Positions 21,701 to 30,999 of a DNA stretch of 64,000 nt are shown here, in pieces. The notes under the pieces were generated by a model, which did no database searches, had not been told where the DNA came from, and was given only the letters and a program-made list of their open reading frames with translations. Source of the DNA: Triatoma infestans (Eukaryota > Arthropoda > Insecta > Hemiptera > Reduviidae); NCBI GenBank assembly GCA_011037195.1, contig JAAEAF010003447.1:62001-126000 (forward strand), read 5' to 3'. Made by a program: the position numbers and the translations under genes. Positions within the stretch are counted from its first letter, which is position 1, and each line of letters opens with the position of its first letter.

Positions 21701-22686
21701 TCTGGTGTGAAACACTCACACAACTTTCTCTTACTCCAGTTCTCAAAATTATAATTGATAAATTTTTTAGTTTGTGTACCACATTTAATGAAATTCGTCT
21801 AAAACTGAAAAAACTGTCCACAGTAAAAGCGCACTTCCGGTTTTCTAATTTTCTTGAAACTCGGAAATTTGGCCATCTATTTATTTCTAATTAATTTTGT
21901 TTGGATGATAGAATTGTATAATCAACTATGATAGCATTTTAGAGGAAGCTGTAACCCCACCCCTCCCCCAAAAGTGCCCTTAAATGAATTTTCCCAAAGA
22001 AATGTTGCAAATAAAAGTTATAGATCTTTGTATGTTTAGTTTATATAAGTTGTTTCAAGAAAATCGTTGGAGCCATTTTTGAGAAAATCGCGAAAAAGTG
22101 AAAAAAATCATTTAGTGAAGTGGTAAAGTAAACGCACTTCCGGTTATCCGATTTTTTCAAACTCGGAATTTCAACTACATATTTAATTTTAATTAACATT
22201 ATTAAGATGGCAGAATTGTCTATTAGATGAAAAGCCTAACCATATTAGATGAAAACCTAACCCCACCCCTCCCCCATAAGTGGCCTTAAATGCATTTTCC
22301 CAGAGAAATGTTTCAAATAAAAGTTGTAGCTGTTAGTTTGTGTAGTTGATATACCAAGTTTGAAGAAAATCCTTGGAGGCATTTTTGAGAAAATCGCAAA
22401 AACGTAAAAAAACCAACTAGTAAAGTGGTACTTCCGGTTGAGGAATTTTGACAGATGACCCACTGTCAGATCCCATGGTGATACCTAAACGGAATATCAT
22501 GTTTCAACTTTCTACGATTTTTCGTTTTTGAGCTATGCTGTTCACATACATACACACACACAGACCATTTGCTAAAAACCACTTTTTTGGATCAGGGGAC
22601 CTCAAAACGGATATTTCCGGTGAAAACTCAATATCGAAAATTTGACACGATTACAATACTTCCTCTTACTAGGAGTAAGAGAAAGT
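21701..22686 (-). mobile_element. Family A copy, complete reference (986 bp)
   Basis: The clearest copy. On the plus strand it begins tctgGTGTGA, with stem 21705-21710 pairing to 21716-21721 over a 5-nt loop. The 13-mer ACTTTCTCTTACT follows at 21723-21735. Two monomers start at cacttccgg 21832 and 22135, and a partial third at 22429 (spacings 303 and 294). A (CA)n tract is at about 22550-22563. The other end is a hairpin with 13-nt arms 22658-22670 and 22674-22686 and a 3-nt loop; its outer arm AGTAAGAGAAAGT is the exact inverse of the first 13-mer. No protein frame is conserved. Confidence 0.92.
22658..22686. repeat. Terminal hairpin of family A
   Basis: 13-bp stem with one mismatch and an AGG loop. 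The same hairpin, more or less decayed, marks the left end of copies near 9.34, 13.97, 24.36, 51.52 and 60.90 kb. Confidence 0.9.
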
Positions 22687-23210
22687 AATAAAATAAAATA
22701 AAAATAACATTTCAGACGAACATTTAGACAAAAGCCTTCCAAGACTAAATTCATATATCAACCAGACAACTACTATTTTGAAGGAGGGGAAAATCTAGCG
22801 TGAAACACTCACAACTTTCGTCAAAACTGCAAATAACATTTGACATTAAAGCCTCAAATTCCTTCCGCTAAACTATACAAAATAATTTTTTTTTTTTTTA
22901 AATATTTCAAATAAAAGTAATACGTTTTTATCTATGAAGTTGGCATAGCAAGTTTAATGGAAATCGTTATAATCGTTTTCGACAAAATTAAAAAAAAAAC
23001 AACTCAAAAACCTATTCTGTAATAAAATCGTACGTACACTTCCGGTTAACCGATTTTCTTCAAATTTGGAATTCTATTTATTCTTATAATATGTATTAAT
23101 ATTATGTAACAGGTAAAAACCGTATATTATATAACGCTATTGTTCCTCTAGAACCCCCCCCACACAAAATATCAATTTTCCCGGGAAAATGTTTCAAATC
23201 AAAGTAATAG

Positions 23211-23467
23211 GTATTGGTAATAGCATCCATCCACAGCAGAGAGAAGAGAGGCCCTCTCTGGTTAACAGAGACTACTCTCTCACGTAGGCAGGCTAGGGTG
23301 GGAGAACCTGTGTATATAAGCCAGTGGGAATCTATCTAAAGAGATATATTATATACAATACATCGCACCGTGTCATAGTGTAAACTTAGCTACATTATAT
23401 TAGTGTCAGCATATCTCGTTCATTTAATCAAAACCTAATTTCTCTCCTCAACAACTCCATTATAGGT
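23211..23467 (+). mobile_element. TATA-containing interspersed repeat (family C), copy 1
   Basis: It matches 43479-43796 in reverse complement over the purine-rich start (gagagaagagaggccctctc), the TATA-like tgtatataag (23311-23320), agccagtgggaatctatc, and the end tttctctcctcaac. ATAGGTA occurs directly on both flanks, consistent with a short target duplication in the family A host. The TATA box and size suggest a solo LTR or another promoter-bearing terminal repeat, but canonical TG..CA ends are not convincing. Confidence 0.6.
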
Positions 23468-23520
23468 ACTTATGTGTGTAGATAGTATATAAAATTTAAA
23501 GAAAATCTTTGGAGCCGTTA

Positions 23521-24077
23521 AGCGGCCTCTACACGGTCAATAATATTGTCAATATCAGTATTGACAATATAACCATCAATACTCGTGCTAACCAGTTTCA
23601 ATATTTCATTACCTCACACGATCAACATTATTGTCAATAACTGTGCTCATTAGTTACTATTTCTGCCACTAGGAGAGTAAATTTACGTGTTTGTACTCAT
23701 TATGTTACTGGCTTTTGTTACCTTAAATAATCGTACAAAAGCTTGCGTAGCCATTATTTTGGCGTTTGGCACTACTTCATAAAGTCCTTTAACCTATTAT
23801 AATAGTATCGCTTTTGATTTTTACAGGTTAGTTTCAACGTTGTATAAAACTATTGAACTGAGTATTGATGGAAATATTGTCGCCGCCCTTACACGGTCAA
23901 TAATATTGTCAATATCCCCTCCAATTCTCAGTATTGATACACGAAATCAGAAAATCTGAATTTCATCAATACTCTTGTCAATACCGAGCATCAATACAAT
24001 TTTTTCACCTTACATGGTCAATATTATTGTCAATACTCTAAAGTATTGTCAATATTATTGACCGTGTTGAGGCCGCT
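23521..24077. mobile_element. 557-bp MITE with 34-bp inverted ends, TTA target duplication
   Basis: The left end AGCGGCCTCTACACGGTCAA (continuing to about 23554) and the right end are inverted with two mismatches over 34 bp. TTA flanks both sides (23518-23520, 24078-24080). TIR style and TTA duplication fit PIF/Harbinger. Extra copies of the acacggtcaataatattgtc motif occur at about 23890 and, inverted or degenerate, near 23610 and 24010, so the interior contains a partial duplication of its own ends. No coding sequence is visible. Confidence 0.85.
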
Positions 24078-24394
24078 TTAAAAAAAATGAAAAAAACCAA
24101 TCAGTAAAAAAAGTGATAATTCCGATTGATAAATTTTAGCCGAAATCTTCATGTCTCATGCGCGATGGTAGTAACTAAAGGAATATCCAGTTTGAGCATC
24201 CAGCAACTTTTCATTTTTGAGATACATTTATCTACAAACGATTCGCTAAAAACACTTTTCCATATTCAAAGGACCCTAAAACATGTATTTCTGGTGAAAA
24301 TTTAATTCCGGAAAATCTGGGACGATTATATTTCCTCTTACTGATAGTAAGAGAAAGTATAAAAAACAATTTTAAAAAAATGGAACTTCAACGT

Positions 24395-24620
24395 CAGTCC
24401 CCCAGAATACTTATAAAATGAATTTTCCCTGAAAAGTTTGAGTTGTTATATATGTTGTTGGTACACCAATATTAATGAAAATAGTTGGAACAGTTTTCAA
24501 AAAAACAAAAAAAAAACACCCACACTCACCAAAGACCTATTTCTAGCTTTAGAAGATCTATTTCCCGTGTAAACTCGAAATCAGATTTTTTGATCAAAAT
24601 TTTACAATTGCATATTTATT
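24395..24620 (-). mobile_element. Family A fragment
   Basis: Degenerate monomer sequence (aaatgaattttccctg, then aaaatagttggaac) without either end. Confidence 0.5.
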
Positions 24621-24707
24621 AATATTATAAATAATGTTTATTATAATATCTATTAAGGTTATTAAATTCTGTGAATTTGTTGAAATTGATTTTACAATGC
24701 AGCACAT

Positions 24708-24708
<1 letters not shown>

Positions 24709-24744
<36 letters not shown>
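24709..24744. repeat. (AAT)n microsatellite
   Basis: About 12 trinucleotide units. Confidence 0.95.
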
Positions 24745-24747
<3 letters not shown>

Positions 24748-25940
24748 TACCTAATTAAAAGTTGACACATCTATATTGTTTATTTAAAATAAAAAATGAA
24801 AAAAAAAAAACTGCCAATCTTTAATAAATATGTTAATGTGTTCATCATTAAAAAATGCAATAAAACGTATGAAAGAATATTTTACAAAAAAAAAATCATT
24901 TATAATATTCACGTAGGCATTAATCGGTATATAATTTTAATAGATACCTCTTAAGAGAGAACTCTGACCTCTTATGCCAAATTTCTGCACTTTAGAGATT
25001 ATTAATTTTTGTAAATCTTTGTAAGCTTCTCTTTAGTGCTATCAAAGAGAAAGTATTTAATATCTGTTGATGGAAATTTAGTAATTGACACAGCAAGGAT
25101 GCAAACTAATGAAACTGAAAGGAGTCCAGATATTCTTTCATTTACTTACATTCATAGTCTCTTTACATATTGATTATGTAATGGGTTCAGATGTCTTGGT
25201 GAGGTGGTGTGATGCGATGAGTAGTTGGGAGTTAGTTAGAGATTTTTAGAGAGTTGTTACTCGGAATAAGAATTACTAATTTACGAAAATAGATATATAT
25301 GTATATTTTAACAATAATTTAAACGTTTGAAAAGATAAACTACAATTAATTTAAAATTATTTAAATGTTAACTAGAATGCACAACTATAATGACGATAAA
25401 TAAATATATGTTTAAATACTTAGATAGGGACGCGCTCCGATGTATGAATTATGTCACTGGTAGAATCTTGATGTTACGCTGATAAAATACTGAAGAATAA
25501 TAATCCTCCCCTCTTCCTGTGGAGAGACGTTATATTGCCACCACTCACACATTGACAAGTGTGTAATTACGGGTCACACTAAAACATCTCTTGCCGTGTG
25601 TTGACCCTAGGTCTAGAATAGGTCGGGCAACAGGTGTTGGCGGTTATCAAAAGACAGTAGCCAGGCGGTCGGTCTTTTGAGTGATTTGTTGATCCTTGTA
25701 TATTGGCCAGGCGGCTTCTGTATACTGACCGTATAATGACCCTTTTGAAAGCAGTGTGTCTTTGGCGGTTCCTGTCCTTGGCGGTCCCTTTGACCGTGCA
25801 TGACCGCGGCTCTTGACCTGAATAATAGCGCCTAGCTGGCACCACTAGTTATAATTTTTTATAATTAAAAAATTATATATTTTCCTTCTTGTTATCACTC
25901 CTTCTTGTTATCACATTACAATTAACCTATTACTTAAAAA
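24745..25940. other. Unclassified; GC-richer island at 25500-25850
   Basis: AT-rich DNA up to about 25400, then a block clearly richer in GC with several ggcggt and ccaggcgg repeats. Minus-strand frames at 25579-25845 show no recognisable domain. The block could be part of an unrecognised transposon end; nothing supports a gene. Confidence 0.4.
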
Positions 25941-25949
25941 TAAAAAATT

Positions 25950-26165
25950 CCGGTATGCAACACTCCAACTAATAAAATTGTTGGACTACCCCCTCTTAAT
26001 AAAATTAATTATAAAATGACAAATTGTCTTATCCTATCTCATCATAAATATAAATGTGGTGGTAGAGGGGGACAAGTACCAAATTACTAAAAAAGGTAGG
26101 TACAGAAAGTAGTAGAGAGGTACATTGTAGAGAGTGCCAATAACATTGAACAAACACACACATAA
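25950..26165 (-). mobile_element. Family A variant-core fragment
   Basis: A decayed end (tccggtatgcaacactcc) is followed by the variant core seen at 7.2, 15.1 and 37.6 kb (aaaatgacaaattgtctt, then aacattgaac). Confidence 0.5.
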
Positions 26166-26614
26166 ATTTTCACGTCTTAGATTATTCAGAATCACCTAAA
26201 AAAAAAAATACAGTCAAAAACGTTTAACACGAAACTGAGGGGACCGAAATATTTTTTCGTGTTAAACGATAAAATAGCGGTTTGTTTTCGTGCCGATTTC
26301 TCCTGCCATTATACACGTAAAAAAATAATTTTATATATTAAAATTACAAAAAAAAACAACAAAAAACATAAAATTCGCCGGATTCGAAAACTAACGAAAT
26401 GTTTTTGACTATGGCGGTGCCTTTATCTACTCAAAGACAAACGAAAACCCAGTAACAAAAGGGCAGCCATTGTTTATTTCATTCTGTCTAACGAAAAAAA
26501 ATAAGCCAAAAAAATCTGCGTGACGATGTGACTGCAGAAAAGCAGGTATATTTTGTTTGTCCGAGAAGTGAAATCTTTTCGTGTTAAAAGAAAAAAAAAT
26601 TGTATGAAATTGCA
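26166..26614. other. Stretch without recognised features
   Basis: No gene. It contains several cgtgttaa motifs (about 26255, 26580 and, beyond, 26895) whose significance is unclear. Confidence 0.4.
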
Positions 26615-26865
26615 TAGTGTTTTCTAATGTCTAATCATAATTTATAATAATTCCATTTTATCATTAAACACACTCACATAGTAACATAACCATATAACCT
26701 CCCCCACATATATACAACCAACAAGTTCGAGTGTAACAGAAACATTACGTAGACATGAAATCTCTATACGAACTTGGTGAAATTGCTCTGAAGATGGATG
26801 AAAATCCGAAACCGGTCACTAACCAAATGAATATGCATGCTACGACGGATAAAATACCAGACATA
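26615..26865 (+). mobile_element. Family B copy
   Basis: It carries the end of the 5' extension (gtgttttctaatgtctaatc), then the 3' block with the conserved short frame (MDENPKPV, HATTDKIPD). It lacks the usual final gcattgcgga segment. Confidence 0.75.
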
Positions 26866-26939
26866 ATATTTTGTCGTGACCGCAGTATGATTTTGTGTTA
26901 ACCGATTTCTCACATTAAGCGTTTTCGTATTCACTGTAT

Positions 26940-27262
26940 TTTCCGAAAACGTTTTCAAATAAAAGTTACTACGTTTCTATCTAGACAGCTAGGTTTTCCA
27001 AGTTTAAAGAAAATCTTTGTAACTGTTTTCGAGAAAATTTAAAAAAAAAGCTCCAAAAATCTATTATGTAAAATAGCATAAACCGATTTTCTTCAAATCT
27101 GATATTCTATCAATACTTCTAATGTGTATTAATATTATGAAGATGGTAAAACCATATATTATACAGAAATGGTACTTTAGAGGAAAACAATATTTGTATC
27201 TGATGTGGTGGTAATGCCTAATGTTTCCTGCGACTTTTCGTTTTTGAAAAAGGTCTTCTGTT

Positions 27263-27306
<44 letters not shown>

Positions 27307-27372
27307 AAAAAACTTCTTTTTTTTTAATCAGTGGATCACAAAACATGTATTTCCGGTGAAAATCCCGGAAGT
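26940..27372 (-). mobile_element. Family A fragment with long (AC)n
   Basis: Minus-strand monomer sequence followed by cgacttttcgtttttg and an expanded (AC)n at 27266-27303. Then comes gctaaaaaacttc with the catgtatttccggtgaaaa box. The microsatellite sits exactly at the family A microsatellite position. Confidence 0.75.
27266..27303. repeat. (AC)n microsatellite inside family A
   Basis: 19 uninterrupted units. Confidence 0.97.
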
Positions 27373-27470
27373 GAAAAAAATTAGAAATAAACCAAATTTC
27401 CTTTTTCTGTTTTTATTATCTCTTCCTCTTTATTAAAAAAGAGGAAATATTGCGATAGTGTTAAATTTAA

Positions 27471-28202
27471 TGCCTCGTCCACACCGGTAGATAAAATCGC
27501 GCAACTCGTGTCTATGAACAAAGTTCTGCGATTGTCGATAGATAGTCGGGAACAATTTGTGTGTTCTGCAACTCTCCATAGACAAACATTTCATGTCTAT
27601 AGGTCACCCATTTCAAATGGAAAATTTGCGATTTGTTGCGCAACATTTCGTAGTTTGGACACGTATTATAAACAGAAACTATATTAGGCCGTGAATGAGT
27701 CCTACCAGTCGCCAGGAAACGGAGCGTGACTGCTAACCTAAGAGAAACTGGGGATAGATAGTTTCCCGCAAATTCGTGTGGTGCTTGACTTGATTTTTTT
27801 TCCCCATCCATCAGAAGTAAATCTTCAAAATCACTCTCCCCAGTGATTTTGATCCTCCCGTCAACCGTGTGAAATTCCAGAATTCCATGGCATCTTCCAA
27901 TCTCAATTTATCCAAGAGATTTTTATCCCTCTAATACAAAACTGCCGTATCCACCCAAAGTTTTCTTTTTCTGTTTTTACTTTTAAAAAAAAATAACGAA
28001 GCGGCAATCAACCCACATAGCAACAATGTCTCCGGCCATTACGAAGAATGGTTGCAATAATAACCCAAGACATTGTATATAGGTGTGGACGCGTGATTAA
28101 GTCTGCAAATTGTTTTGCAACTTGTTCCCAACAGTTTATGTATAATATTCTTGAATGTCTATAAGCAGTTGCATGATTTTGTCAACCGGTGTGGATATTA
28201 CA
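27471..28202 (-). mobile_element. PIF/Harbinger derivative (732 bp)
   Basis: Inverted ends share TCCACACCGGT and nearby AAAATC..GCAACT over about 29 bp. They are flanked by TTAA at 27467-27470 and 28203-28206, consistent with the TWA-type target of this superfamily. Inside lies a remnant of the transposase N-terminal region (next entry). The element is a deletion derivative of an autonomous transposon, too short to carry a full transposase plus the partner Myb-like gene. Confidence 0.85.
27640..27970 (-). pseudogene. Harbinger transposase N-terminal remnant
   Basis: Broken minus-strand coding sequence. Around 27960 a frame shows WVDTAVLY and LRLEDAMEFWNFTR. After frame changes, GESDFEDLLL and HTNLRETIYP appear, then RLAVTLRFLATG (about 27700-27745). 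The order (a tryptophan-valine start, the L.LED...F.NF.R block, ..NLRE.I.P, then RLAVTLRFLATG) is that of HARBI1/PIF-type DDE transposases, where it precedes the helix-turn-helix and catalytic core. The catalytic domain is missing. At least two frameshifts and stops are present. Confidence 0.75.
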
Positions 28203-28845
28203 TTAAGATATGTAGAGGTTTTCACCGGAAACACACGTTTTGGGGATCGCCAAAATCCGGAAAAAAGTGTTTTAACAACACAGGTTAAAAAACGAAAAAA
28301 ATCTTAGGAAAGTTCAATTTGAATTCCATTTCGGTATCACACCAAAGGGATCCGGCAGAAAATTATCTGTAAACAAATTCCTCAACCGGAAATACCACTT
28401 AATTAAATAGAGAATAATATTGATTAGGAAAACAAACAAACATAAATATGGTGTTTGCCTAAAATTACTAGTTAAAAAAAAAAACGGTTGACTGCATATA
28501 CGTACTGTAAAGTTTTTTTTTGCGACTTTCTCAATTAAAATACAGACGTGTTTCATTAAACTTTGTATTCAAGCTATACTACCCATACAGTGTTATTTTT
28601 GTTAGTAACTTTTTTCCCGAGTGAATTGATTTTAGAGAGTTTCTGGGAAAGTGGGAAGATAACATTCCCTCCCCTCCCAAAAAAGAGTCGTTTTGTTAAG
28701 TTTAGTCAATCCCAATGATAAACCACTGAAAACAAGTGAATATTTGGTTAAAAATGTTAAGTTTGAAAATAATCTGTCACAATTTTGTAACTATGTGGGG
28801 CCTGCGCAGTAAGAGAAAGGGCATATTTTACACAAGATTTTTTTG

Positions 28846-30675
28846 TTTATATTTAAATAAATTAAGCCGTTCATAAAATGAAAATATTTTATTTGAATAC
28901 TAAGAAATTGAGAAAACAATTTGCAAAGAGCAAGAAGTGTCAAGGTGAACTTTATAGTCAGTCGTGTTATCTATCTGTAGATGATGGAGTATTTATTTGG
29001 CGTATTTAATGGTGTTTTATATATATGTGTGTGTGTGTGTTTGTGTGTCTGTTGGGAAAGTTACAAGGATAACAAGATGAACTTGCTGCTGTTTACACGA
29101 CTGGAATAACCTATATATGACAATAAAATATATATATATACATATATATATATATAGTGTAACTTGTCACAAGGTGTTTAAAAAAAAAAAAGAAAGAAAA
29201 TAAATGACACTGATAAGAAACGAACGTTCATGTTTCTCGGAAATCAAGTCAAGGAATTCTATGAGTAACAATCTGGTATATGAGAGATATCCATGTTCAC
29301 TCGATTTTCACTTAATGTAATAATTATTATTTCGGTGTATCTTAATTGTTGGCTTATCGACCAGGGTTTAAAAAAAAAATACCAAATAATTTTAGTGTTT
29401 TTTTTTTATTTGAAACCCAACGTTTCGACAAACATTGTTTGCCTTCCTCAGAGGCTCTCTATAAAGAAAAAATATACAAATAAGAATATATCTAGTATTT
29501 ATCAACGGAACAATAAAAATAATAATAATTAAATAACTAAACAAAGTAACATACACAGATAAATAATTTAGAAAAATTGCAGCAAAGTTTGGAAAAACTT
29601 GTTATAACATCTTTATGTCTATATAGTTATAACAATAGCTATTATAGTAACTATAAATTTGTCTCTCAGAATTCTGAGAATTGTAGACAACCGGAAGTGT
29701 CAGATTTAGGATGATCTAAATGGAATAAATAAAAACACACACACACACACACACACACACAAATTACTAGGACCTTTTTTCTTCTTCGCATGTAATGTAT
29801 ATTTCTGGTGAATTTTAATTTCGAATATGTGTGACATTATTTATACATTTCAGTTCATTACTCTTCTAATCTAATTAATTAAGATTGAAAGATAAGTCTA
29901 AAAATTTTAATATTGTCGAGAGTTACTATATTTATTAATTTAAATTAATTAGATGTCTACAATTCTCAGCTGTTTTTTTATTAATACTAATTTAATTAGT
30001 ATCCCAAAACGTAATATATTATGCTTGATAGGGTAATCTAATTAAAACTGTAGGTCTTTTGACATTTTTTTATATACCTAAATAAAAATTATGATACTTA
30101 GAATGAATGAACTGACAGCCAATTTTGGTTTCATATGTGCAAGGGAATGCCTGTTTATTGACATTACTTGTAACAAACAGCCCGCCGGAATGATTAGGGC
30201 ATTAGTTAACAAATTATTAGATAATTTGACAGATAACACTTTGTTATTTATTTATCAAACTCTAAAACCCTAGGTGGAACAATTATCAAAAATTTATTAA
30301 GAAAATTAATGAAATATCAAAATTCATGAATTCAATTGTGTACGTACAAAGTTAGGAATAGAGTAATTTTGAGATCATTAAGCACGGGCGATTATAAGAA
30401 AGATTAAGAAATCTTTGTAGGATTAAAAGAAATGGTTGTATGATGATATAAATGGAATATATAAAAAAACATACATACATACAAACTTCTTGTATCTTAG
30501 AATTCTGAGAATTGTAGACAACCGGAAGTGTCAGATGTTGTAGGATGATCTAAATGGAATATATAAAAACACACACACAAATTGCTAGGACCTTATAGGA
30601 TGATCTAAATGGATATGGTTCATATGTCTAAATGGATATGGTTCATATGTCTAAATGATATGGATCTATATCAAT
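28846..30675. other. AT-rich stretch with simple repeats and a short duplicated motif
   Basis: It contains (GT)n at 29027-29040, (TA)n at 29127-29156 and (AC)n at 29735-29760. A segment containing attctgagaattgtagacaa and ccggaagtgtcagat is duplicated at about 29650-29780 and 30495-30600. A hammerhead-like motif on the minus strand at 29423-29451 is discussed in the findings. No gene was recognised. Confidence 0.5.
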
Positions 30676-30687
30676 ATGTAACAAAAA

Positions 30688-30995
30688 CTGGATATGAAAC
30701 ACTCATACGATTTTTAAGCGACAAAGTTTCTTCAAACTTATATAATTAATTTGTACTAAATGTGTCCTTGTCTTCAATTTTAATCATTTGGAGAACTATG
30801 CTTTATAAAATGGCAAAATAAAATGACTGAGAAAACATATCCCCCCCCCTCTAAAACTTCTTTAAATGAAGTTTCTCGGGAAAAAGTTTCAAACCAAAAT
30901 TCGTCGGGTTTTTTTAAAGAAGAAAATCACAAAAACTGAAAAAAACTGTTCAGTAAAATCGCACTTCCGGTTTACTAATTTTCTTTAAACTATAT
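30688..30995 (-). mobile_element. Family A fragment, right end plus first monomer
   Basis: It begins ctggatatgaaacactcatac. It includes cccccccctct and atgaagtttctcgggaaa in order, then cgcacttccggtttac at about 30960. Confidence 0.7.
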
Positions 30996-30999
30996 ATAT

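Larger units (their letters stand above)
22794..24358 (-). mobile_element. Family A copy, both ends present, interrupted twice
   Basis: It starts tctagcgtgaaacactcac and ends ctgatagtaagagaaagt. Between lie one older element (about 23211-23467) and one MITE (23521-24077). Removing both leaves about 750 bp of recognisable family A sequence in correct order. Confidence 0.85.
27405..28845 (+). mobile_element. Family A copy interrupted by a Harbinger derivative
   Basis: Left hairpin region (cctctttattaaaaaagagg), then attgcgatagtgttaaattt. It is interrupted at TTAA by the element at 27471-28202 and resumes gatatgtagaggttttcaccgg. Degenerate monomers follow (ccggaaataccac near 28386), with a right end near agtaagagaaagggc at 28808-28825. 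Confidence 0.75.

Noticed and set aside
27512..27811. A complete small gene on the minus strand
   Set aside because: Only part matches the Harbinger transposase; the correct coding sequence changes frame within it, so it is a pseudogene remnant.
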